DNA of 20,683 bases, taken from positions 1 through 20,683 of the forward strand of contig DOTD01000059.1 in NCBI GenBank assembly GCA_003513005.1. Reading direction: 5' to 3'. The translations under genes and the position numbers were made by a program. Position 1 is the first letter of the stretch. Every line of letters starts with the position of its first letter. The notes beneath the pieces are model-generated. The model was given only the letters and a program-made list of their open reading frames with translations, was not told the origin of the DNA and did no database searches. Shown here piece by piece: positions 14,533 through 20,683 of the stretch. The DNA comes from Desulfotomaculum sp. (GTDB taxonomy: Bacteria; Bacillota; Desulfotomaculia; Desulfotomaculales; Nap2-2B).

Positions 14533-14661
14533 CCTCCTATCGAAATCCTTTCATGTTTTTCTTATTTCTTAAAATTTTCTAAGGCCCTCCTTTCTTCCGG
14601 CACACTTAACATTCTACATGACCGGAAAATCTGGTTCATCAATAAAAATAAAAAAACATCG

Positions 14662-14702
14662 GGTTCACTCGTTCCTTGAATGAAGGTTCAAAATCGCACT
14701 TT
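14662..14702 (+). repeat. 41-bp imperfect direct repeat, right copy
   Basis: Second copy of the sequence at 12279-12319, 37 of 41 identical, located 130 nt upstream of the acyl-CoA synthetase start. Confidence 0.75.
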
Positions 14703-14759
14703 TGCAGGCTCTTTGCTTGGCGGCTAGATATTCGACTATACCCACAGTTATTTTTTGGC

Positions 14760-14815
14760 TTTACCCTCGGGGCAGTCTGTTATATAATTGCAATTATCTT
14801 AACATATTTGGTTAA
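14760..14815 (+). promoter_or_regulatory. Promoter and operator region of the intact MFS gene
   Basis: TTTACC (14760-14765) and TATAAT (14783-14788) are 17 nt apart. The -10 box lies inside or beside a perfect 14-bp palindrome ATAATTGCAATTAT (14784-14797), a likely repressor site, and a TTGGTTAA half-site (14808-14815) follows, shared with the dehydrogenase/MFS gap. Confidence 0.5.
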
Positions 14816-14853
14816 AAAAAAGAAGTCAAAGCAGGTTTAACTAAAGAAAGGAA

Positions 14854-16116
14854 ATGGACTGCAAATTGTCCGACAGCCCACAGTATACTCCGAAGCTTTT
14901 TTACGGCTGGATCGTTGTTATAGCCCTTACTTTTGTCGGGATGACGTCAGCAGCGCAGCTGACCTTCGGCATTTATGTCCTTGATCTGGCCAGGGAATTT
15001 GGCTGGAACAGGACGCTCACATCTTCCCTGGCTTCGTTTAACAACCTGTTTTACGGAATTTCGGCTATTATAACCGGTATCCTGGCGGATCGATACAGCC
15101 CCAAGATTACCGTCTGGGTGGCCGGGTTTCTTTTGGGCGGCGGGCTTCTTTTATCCGGTATGGCTCACAGCTACTGGCAGTTGTTTTTCTTTTTCGGGGT
15201 CATCGCCGGCCTCGGCATGGGATGCTGCTATTCAATTCCATCTTCAGTCGTTCAAAATTGGTTTATAGAAAAAAGAGGGGTTGCCCTGGGCGTCAGCATG
15301 TGCGGAATAGGCCTCGGCGCCTTCATCATCTCCCTGCTGGTAGGTTATCTCATTCCCATTTACGGGTGGCGGACAGGCTTTTTCGCTGAAGGGACCCTTC
15401 TTTTCTTATTTATGTTCGTCCCCGCCTTTTTCATCGTCCGTGAACCCCGGCAAATAGGCCTGCTGCCTTTGGGCATGAAAAATAATCATCCCGGCAACGG
15501 TCTTAATAAGCCCCACCCCAATCTCGTCCTGCTGATTAAAAAGCTAATCTCCAACCGGACCTTTTTATACCTTTACGGCAATCAATTTTTCACCTGCATT
15601 GCGTTGCTGATTGTCTCCACCCACGTTGTGCCGTTTGCCGAGGATATGGGCATCCCCAAACTGGCGGCGGCAAGCGCGATGGGGCTGGTCGGTTTATTCA
15701 GCGGTTTGGGGAGACTGCAGGCAGGTTTTGTCTGCGACAAAATCGGCTTTAAGAAAAGCCTGATTATTTTCTGCAGTATGTGCTGTATTGCCTTTTTGTA
15801 TTTAATGACTGTTAAAAATCTATGGATGCTCTATATTTTCGTGGCTATCTATTCCCTGGGTTACGGAGGCAAAGCCATGTCTCTGCCGGGTTTGGCGGGC
15901 TACTCGCTGGGAACGGGCTCGCTCGGCACAATAATGGGACTGATCTCCTCCGCATTCGGTCTGGGAGGTTTTATAGGCTCGATACTGGGCGGCTGGATTT
16001 TTGACCACACCCACAGCTACGTCTGGGCTTTTATCGCCGGCGCGTTTTGCTACGTAATAGCCATAATCTGCGCTTATCTAACCAAAAAAGAAACCCTGCT
16101 GGAGGAAATCAACTGA
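14854..16116 (+). CDS. MFS carrier, monocarboxylate/oxalate-formate-like
   Basis: Complete 420-residue major facilitator, about 12 hydrophobic helices in two halves. Motif A-like DRYSPK follows helix 2, and the second-half equivalent DKIGFKK lies near residue 295. FYGWIVVIALTFVGMTSAAQ at the N-terminus and FGWNRTLTSSL resemble bacterial members of the monocarboxylate and oxalate/formate exchanger groups, which move small carboxylates across the cytoplasmic membrane. It is the intact paralogue of the truncated gene at 11367. The ATG has AAGAAAGGAA just upstream. The acyl-CoA synthetase upstream on the other strand and the dehydrogenase nearby make a carboxylic acid a reasonable substrate, by inference. 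The last 8 bp overlap the end of the converging pyrF. Confidence 0.9.
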   Translation: MDCKLSDSPQYTPKLFYGWIVVIALTFVGMTSAAQLTFGIYVLDLAREFGWNRTLTSSLASFNNLFYGISAIITGILADRYSPKITVWVAGFLLGGGLLLSGMAHSYWQLFFFFGVIAGLGMGCCYSIPSSVVQNWFIEKRGVALGVSMCGIGLGAFIISLLVGYLIPIYGWRTGFFAEGTLLFLFMFVPAFFIVREPRQIGLLPLGMKNNHPGNGLNKPHPNLVLLIKKLISNRTFLYLYGNQFFTCIALLIVSTHVVPFAEDMGIPKLAAASAMGLVGLFSGLGRLQAGFVCDKIGFKKSLIIFCSMCCIAFLYLMTVKNLWMLYIFVAIYSLGYGGKAMSLPGLAGYSLGTGSLGTIMGLISSAFGLGGFIGSILGGWIFDHTHSYVWAFIAGAFCYVIAIICAYLTKKETLLEEIN

Positions 16117-16786
16117 TTTCCTCCAGGATTTTTAAAGCTGCGCTCCTTGGGTCAGCGGCTTTGGTGATTGGCCTGCCAACCACCAGGTAGTCGGCCCCCG
16201 CATCGATTGCTTCCCGGGGAGTCACCGACCTCTTGTGGCTGTCAACAGCGCTTCCGGGGCTGCGTATTCCGGGAGTTACTATTAATATATCCCTGCCAAG
16301 TTCCCTCCTTAACAGGGCAGCTTCGGAACCGGAAGCAATTACTCCGTCGCAGCCGACCTGAATGGATTTTTTCGCCCTGGCCAGGACCAGTTCTTGAACG
16401 GAACAGATGTAACCGAAATCCAAAATATCCGCGGCGTCCAAACATGTCAAAACAGTCACCGCGAGCAGTTTCAAGCTCGAATTACCCCGGCCGGCGGCGG
16501 CAGCCTCGATAATCCCGCCGTTTCCGTGAATCGTTAGAAAATCCACACCAAGCCGCGCTGCAAGGCTGACAACTTTTTGGACAGTTTCCGGAACATCAAA
16601 GTACTTCATATCTAAAAAAACACGTTTGCCGTTATCCAAAAGCCATTGCAGCATTTTCGTTCCACCGGCAAGCTGCAGTTCCATGCCCACTTTAAAAAAA
16701 TCCACTACCCCGTCAAGGGACCGGACAAGTCCCATAGCCCTGGCCGGCTCGTCAAAATCCAGAGCGCAGATAATTCTCTTTTCCAT
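16109..16786 (-). CDS. pyrF: Orotidine 5'-phosphate decarboxylase
   Basis: 225 residues; converts OMP to UMP, the last step of de novo pyrimidine synthesis. The active-site set is complete: Asp10 (CALDFD), Lys32 (FFKVG), and the Asp59-x-Lys61-x-x-Asp64 triad in LDMKYFDVPETV. The phosphate-binding end VTPGIRSPGS and GADYLVVGRPIT also fit the family, as does length. YFD replaces the more usual LHD in the triad segment, within family variation. No other pyr gene is adjacent. The 3' end overlaps the MFS gene by 8 bp in convergent orientation. The FmdB-type gene begins its coding upstream on the same strand with an 18-nt gap, so the two may be co-transcribed. Confidence 0.96.
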   Translation of the reverse strand: MEKRIICALDFDEPARAMGLVRSLDGVVDFFKVGMELQLAGGTKMLQWLLDNGKRVFLDMKYFDVPETVQKVVSLAARLGVDFLTIHGNGGIIEAAAAGRGNSSLKLLAVTVLTCLDAADILDFGYICSVQELVLARAKKSIQVGCDGVIASGSEAALLRRELGRDILIVTPGIRSPGSAVDSHKRSVTPREAIDAGADYLVVGRPITKAADPRSAALKILEEIS

Positions 16787-16804
16787 AAGAATCCTTTCTG
16801 TTCA

Positions 16805-17137
16805 TTACTCTTTAAGATCGTCCGCCGCTTTTTTACGCGCCTCTTCGATTACACCGTCGAATTCCTTTTCTGGATCCATGCCCATTTCTTTCATGCGCTT
16901 CTTCGCCCAGAGGCCGACGTTGCGATCGTCTTTATAATAATCCTCGCTGCTCCTTGTGCTTGTGTCGATACTGGCCAGCCGGTCACCCTCGCTGCGGTGG
17001 TATGCGAAAGAGGACATAACCCGTACCAGGGAAGCTCCCTTGCAAAAAGGACAGGACAGCCCTTCTTCATCGGAAGACCTGACCAGTATCTCCAGCCTTT
17101 TGCCGCAATCGCCGCAGGAATATTCATAAACAGGCAT
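16805..17137 (-). CDS. FmdB-family zinc-ribbon protein
   Basis: 110 residues starting MPVYEYSCGDCGKRLE, the hallmark of the FmdB/putative regulatory protein family: a small zinc ribbon with Cys8, Cys11, Cys29 and Cys32 (CGDC and CPFC). The C-terminal half is charged and predicted disordered to helical, ending EEARKKAADDLKE. The family is named from the fmd region of Methylophilus, but its biochemical role is unsettled. ATG 17137 is chosen because it gives the conserved MPxYEY start and has AAAGGGG about 10 nt upstream; an upstream in-frame ATG at 17176 would add 13 unconserved residues. It lies upstream of pyrF on the same strand. Confidence 0.88.
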   Translation of the reverse strand: MPVYEYSCGDCGKRLEILVRSSDEEGLSCPFCKGASLVRVMSSFAYHRSEGDRLASIDTSTRSSEDYYKDDRNVGLWAKKRMKEMGMDPEKEFDGVIEEARKKAADDLKE

Positions 17138-17175
17138 ATTTAATACAACCCCTTTGTTTTGAGTTCCTGGAAACA

Positions 17176-17205
17176 TTGACGTTTAACAATGCTTTCTAAT
17201 ATAAT
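17176..17205 (+). promoter_or_regulatory. Promoter of ileS
   Basis: TTGACG (17176-17181) and TATAAT (17200-17205) with an 18-nt spacer, a near-consensus sigma-A promoter. It leaves a leader of only about 57 nt, too short for the T-box riboswitch commonly found before ileS in Firmicutes. Confidence 0.8.
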
Positions 17206-17268
17206 ATAAATCGTTGATCTTATGTAAGCAAGCCAAGATATTTTTTGTTTTCGAGGTGTTTAAAGAAA

Positions 17269-20061
17269 ATGGATTACAGCAAGACCCTGAATCTGCCCCG
17301 CACGGATTTCCCGATGAGGGCCAACCTGCCTGTGCGCGAACCTGAAATCCTGAAATTCTGGAATGATATAGATGTTTACCGCATGGTCCAGCAAAAAAAC
17401 GCGGGACGGCCAAAGTTTATCCTCCATGACGGGCCGCCCTACGCCAACGGCCATATCCACCTTGGACATACTTTAAACAAAATCCTCAAAGACATTGTGG
17501 TTAAATACCACTCCATGGCGGGCTACGACGCGCCCTATGTGCCCGGATGGGACACCCACGGACTGCCGATAGAACAGCAGGCAATCAAAAGCCTGGGCTT
17601 AAACAGGCATTCGATCAGTACCGTGGAATTCCGCAACAAATGTAAGGAATATGCGCTCAAATTCGTCGACATTCAAAGAGACGAATTCAAACGCCTGGGG
17701 GTGCGCGGGGACTGGGACCACCCCTACCTGACGCTGATGCCCCATTATGAGGCGGCCCAGATCGGGGTTTTCGGGGAAATGGCCAGGAGGGGCTTTATTT
17801 ACAAGGGTTTGAAGCCGGTCTACTGGTGCGCAACATGCGAGACGGCGCTTGCCGAGGCCGAAGTCGAGTACCAGGATAAGCACTCTCCTTCGATTTATGT
17901 GAGGTTTTCCGTAACCGGCGGCAAGGGCGTCCTGCCAGAAAAGGACACCTGGGTGATCATCTGGACGACGACACCCTGGACACTGATTTCGAACACTGCC
18001 ATCTGCCTTCATCCCGACTACGAATATGCGCTGTTTAAGAGCGGGGACAACAAATATCTGGTTGCCAAAGAACTTCTGGAAAACTTTTGCAATACCGCGG
18101 GTTTAACCTGCGAACAGATCCTGAATGAGTTTGCCGGACGGGATCTCGAAGGCGTCTGCTGCAGGCATCCATTCTTCGGCAGAGAATCAAAACTGGTCCT
18201 GGATACTTATGTAACCCTGGATGCGGGCACCGGATGCGTGCATATCGCCCCCGGCCACGGCCATGAAGATTACCTCGTCGGCTTGCGATACAACCTGCCG
18301 ATGCTGTCGCCGATTGACAACCACGGTGTTTTCACCGAAGAAGCCGCTCAATTTGCCGGGCTGTTCTATAGCGACGCGAACGATAAGGTCAAAGAGGAGC
18401 TTTTGCAAAGCGGACACCTGCTCAAAGAGGAAACAATTTCACACCAGTACCCGCACTGCTGGCGCTGCAAAAAACCGATCCTGTTCAGGGCTACCGAGCA
18501 GTGGTTCGCTTCCGTGGAAGGGTTCCGCCAGGATACCCTCGACGCTATTCACGGCGTAAAGTGGATCCCTCCCTGGGGTGAAGAACGCATCTACAACATG
18601 GTAGCCGGCAGAAGCGACTGGTGCATATCCCGGCAGCGGACATGGGGGGTGCCGATACCAATTTTCTACTGCGCCGGCTGCGGAAAGGAAATTATCAGCA
18701 AAGAGACCACCGCTCATTTACAGAAGCTGTTCCGCGTTCATGGTTCCGACGTGTGGTTTGCCCGCGAGGCTGCGGAACTTGTTCCCGAAGGTTTGTCCTG
18801 CCCCGACTGCGGCGGGACCGTATTTAATAAAGAAAATGACATTATGGACGTCTGGTTTGACAGCGGAACCAGCCATGCAGGTGTGCTGGAACAACCCGAA
18901 ATCTGGCCGGACTTAAGATGGCCGGCTGACCTTTACCTGGAAGGAAGCGATCAGTACCGGGGATGGTTCAACAGTTCCCTCTCAACCGCAATCGCCAGCC
19001 GCGGTGAAGCGCCTTACCGTGCTGTCCTGACGCACGGTTTCGTGGTTGACGAAAAAGGGTACAAGCAAAGCAAATCCCTGGGCAATGTTGTTGACCCGAT
19101 GAAGGTAATCAAGCAAATGGGCGCCGATATTCTGCGGCTGTGGGTCAGTTCGACGGACTACCGCAGCGACCTGGCGGCTTCGCCAAACATTTTAAACCAA
19201 CTGTCCGACGCTTACCGGAAAATCCGCAACACCTGCAGGTTCCTCTTAGGCAACCTATATGATTTCTCTTTAAAAACCAACGGAGTATCCTATCAACAAA
19301 TGCCCGAGATTGACCGCTGGGCCCTTTTAAAGCTCCACCAGTTAATCCAGCGCGTCCTGACGGCATACAGCAATTATGATTACCATGTAGTTCATCATGC
19401 GGTGCACAGCTTCTGCGTTCTTGACATGAGCGCGCTGTACCTGGATATTATCAAAGACCGGCTCTACACGTCTCCGGCCAATTCTAAAGAGAGGCGGTCG
19501 GCGCAAACTGTTCTGCACGAAACTTTAAATGTGCTGGTTCGTCTTTTGGTACCTATCCTCGCCTTTACCAGCGAAGAAATCTGGGGCTATCTTCCGAAAC
19601 AGGAAGGAACGCCGGTCAGCGTACAGATGACCGATTTGCCGGAAGTCAATGAGGAATACCTGGACGTTGAACTGGACAGAAAGTGGGAAAGGCTTCTGGA
19701 AGTGCGGGGGGAAGCAACCCGTGTCCTCGAACAGGCGAGAAGGGACAAAACAATCGGCAACTCACTCGAGGCGGCGGTTGATTTATATGCCTCGGGTGAA
19801 CTTTTCGATTTCCTGCGGGACTCGGCGGAAGAGCTTTCCACCCTTTTCATAGTCTCCTCGGTAAACTTGCACCGGGTGTCGCAGGCAGATATTTCCAGCC
19901 CTGCGGCGGTAAACGGCCTGGCAGTTAAAGTCCGGCGGGCGCAGGGAGACAAATGTGAAAGATGCTGGATGTACCATGAAGATGCAGGAAAGAACGCCGC
20001 GCACCCGACACTGTGCCCCCGTTGTTCGGAAACGGTCGGCAATATAGTAATGCCTGAATAA
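17269..20061 (+). CDS. ileS: Isoleucyl-tRNA synthetase
   Basis: 930-residue class I synthetase charging tRNA-Ile. The HIGH motif is HLGH (residues 64-67) in GPPYANGHIHLGHTLNKILKD; the editing (CP1) domain contains the Thr-rich WTTTPWTL and GTGCVHIAPGHG, where mischarged Val is cleaved. The KMSKS signature appears as KQSKS (599-603). Zinc-type CxxC pairs lie at YWCATC, HCWRCKK, YCAGCG, CPDCGG, and the C-terminal CERC and CPRC typical of the bacterial long form. ATG 17269 is used, with GAGGTG about 12 nt upstream; an in-frame TTG at 17245 is unlikely. The downstream cysteine hydrolase gene begins 18 nt past the stop and is probably co-transcribed. Confidence 0.97.
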   Translation: MDYSKTLNLPRTDFPMRANLPVREPEILKFWNDIDVYRMVQQKNAGRPKFILHDGPPYANGHIHLGHTLNKILKDIVVKYHSMAGYDAPYVPGWDTHGLPIEQQAIKSLGLNRHSISTVEFRNKCKEYALKFVDIQRDEFKRLGVRGDWDHPYLTLMPHYEAAQIGVFGEMARRGFIYKGLKPVYWCATCETALAEAEVEYQDKHSPSIYVRFSVTGGKGVLPEKDTWVIIWTTTPWTLISNTAICLHPDYEYALFKSGDNKYLVAKELLENFCNTAGLTCEQILNEFAGRDLEGVCCRHPFFGRESKLVLDTYVTLDAGTGCVHIAPGHGHEDYLVGLRYNLPMLSPIDNHGVFTEEAAQFAGLFYSDANDKVKEELLQSGHLLKEETISHQYPHCWRCKKPILFRATEQWFASVEGFRQDTLDAIHGVKWIPPWGEERIYNMVAGRSDWCISRQRTWGVPIPIFYCAGCGKEIISKETTAHLQKLFRVHGSDVWFAREAAELVPEGLSCPDCGGTVFNKENDIMDVWFDSGTSHAGVLEQPEIWPDLRWPADLYLEGSDQYRGWFNSSLSTAIASRGEAPYRAVLTHGFVVDEKGYKQSKSLGNVVDPMKVIKQMGADILRLWVSSTDYRSDLAASPNILNQLSDAYRKIRNTCRFLLGNLYDFSLKTNGVSYQQMPEIDRWALLKLHQLIQRVLTAYSNYDYHVVHHAVHSFCVLDMSALYLDIIKDRLYTSPANSKERRSAQTVLHETLNVLVRLLVPILAFTSEEIWGYLPKQEGTPVSVQMTDLPEVNEEYLDVELDRKWERLLEVRGEATRVLEQARRDKTIGNSLEAAVDLYASGELFDFLRDSAEELSTLFIVSSVNLHRVSQADISSPAAVNGLAVKVRRAQGDKCERCWMYHEDAGKNAAHPTLCPRCSETVGNIVMPE

Positions 20062-20079
20062 GGGAGAGTGGGATTAAAG

Positions 20080-20643
20080 ATGAAAGACGCCGTAATAGTA
20101 GTCGATATGCTTAAGGATAATATCAATACCGATCTTCATACCGGGATCAGCGGACAGGCCAAGACAATTATTCCAACCATCCAGAAAATGCTGGAGAAAG
20201 CCCGCGAAAAAGGGCTGCTGGTCGTTTTTGCCTGCGACAGTTTTTATCCGACGGACTGTTTATTTTTGGGAGGAAAGATGAAGCCCCACGCCCTCCGGGG
20301 AACCCCCGGCGTGGAAGTAATTGACGAACTCAAGCCGCTCAAGAGCGACATCGTTTTAGAAAAACGGCGGATGAGTTCTTTCTTTAAGACCGACCTGGAT
20401 ATTACGCTGCGGGACAATGGGGTGGAAAGGGTTGCGGTTGCAGGGATAACCACTCCCTACTGCGTTCTGATAACGGCCTTTGACGCCTTTGCCTACGGGT
20501 TTAAAAGCGTTATCCTGGAGGACTGCTGCACAGCTTATCCTCTTGCGGGCCACGACGCGTGCGTAAACACATACAGGAAGAGTCCTTTAGGGGAATATTT
20601 CAAAATTATGAAGTGGGAAGAATATCTTTCTCTGGTTGAATAA
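20080..20643 (+). CDS. Isochorismatase-family cysteine hydrolase
   Basis: 187-residue hydrolase of the isochorismatase/nicotinamidase fold. The catalytic triad is visible: Asp9 (VIVVDMLKD), Lys95 (VLEKRRMSSF) and Cys128 (GITTPYCVLITAFDAFAYGF), with cis-peptide and DCCTAYPLAGHD motifs after it. Such enzymes hydrolyse amides or vinyl ethers such as nicotinamide, N-carbamoylsarcosine or isochorismate; substrate is not deducible. ATG 20080 gives the usual short N-terminus; a GTG at 20068 would add four residues and sits too close to AGGGAGA. The gene is 18 nt after ileS. Confidence 0.9.
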   Translation: MKDAVIVVDMLKDNINTDLHTGISGQAKTIIPTIQKMLEKAREKGLLVVFACDSFYPTDCLFLGGKMKPHALRGTPGVEVIDELKPLKSDIVLEKRRMSSFFKTDLDITLRDNGVERVAVAGITTPYCVLITAFDAFAYGFKSVILEDCCTAYPLAGHDACVNTYRKSPLGEYFKIMKWEEYLSLVE

Positions 20644-20654
20644 GGTTTTAGGTT

Positions 20655-20683
20655 CAGACACAAGAGACACAAGGGGACGGTTC
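20655..20683 (+). repeat. GGGGACGGTTC repeat copy, cut by window edge
   Basis: After the hydrolase gene the sequence CAGACACAAGAGACACAAGGGGACGGTTC ends the window. Its last ten bases match the 12-mers at 7084-7095 and 12121-12132, and the GACACAAG part is itself repeated imperfectly (AGACACAAG / GAGACACAAG). Confidence 0.6.

Noticed and set aside
1..20683. CRISPR array or defence island
   Set aside because: No regularly spaced repeats were seen, and apart from the HNH fragment no defence-type protein is present.

Overview
The window looks like a chromosomal segment of a Gram-positive, fatty-acid or aromatic-acid degrading anaerobe of the Peptococcaceae type (Pelotomaculum/Desulfotomaculum-like). 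This is inferred from strong AGGAGG-type ribosome binding sites with frequent TTG/GTG starts, DUF2953 and FmdB-family genes, a set of acyl-CoA enzymes, and an ADP-forming acyl-CoA synthetase. No marker here fixes the genus.

Layout. The left edge (1-132) holds the end of an HNH endonuclease. A minus-strand thiolase (399-1691) is divergent from a plus-strand group: a DUF2953 membrane protein and two adjacent hot-dog (MaoC-type) hydratase proteins, one with the catalytic Asp/His pair and one without the His. A GAF plus HD-GYP signalling gene (3427-4504, minus) converges on them but is split by a one-base frameshift. tRNA-Pro(TGG) and tRNA-Lys(CTT) follow with their own promoter and hairpin terminator. 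Next come a glyoxalase-fold (methylmalonyl-CoA epimerase-like) protein and a decayed DUF4153 membrane protein gene. About 1.35 kb of AT-rich, gene-poor DNA (6287-7639) carries an IS91-type transposase remnant and repeats. It leads into a compact three-gene prepilin-like operon (7640-9908).

The right half returns to acyl-CoA metabolism: an acyl-CoA dehydrogenase (minus) is divergent from an MFS carrier gene that is cut off after about 250 residues exactly at a copy of a GGGACGGTTCTT repeat. An ADP-forming acyl-CoA synthetase (minus) follows, bracketed by an imperfect 41-bp direct repeat, and then an intact paralogue of the same MFS carrier. Housekeeping genes close the window: pyrF, an FmdB-type zinc-ribbon gene, ileS and a cysteine hydrolase.

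How the genes fit together. Thiolase, hydratases, acyl-CoA dehydrogenase, acyl-CoA synthetase and monocarboxylate-type carriers could together take up, activate and beta-oxidise a carboxylic acid, but they lie in separate transcription units, so this is inference. The most unusual material is the prepilin operon with its large beta-solenoid-like protein and no assembly genes nearby, and the mosaic 11.2-14.9 kb region that shows gene duplication, truncation and repeat-bounded insertion. I found no clear evidence of a wholly new defence or regulatory system.
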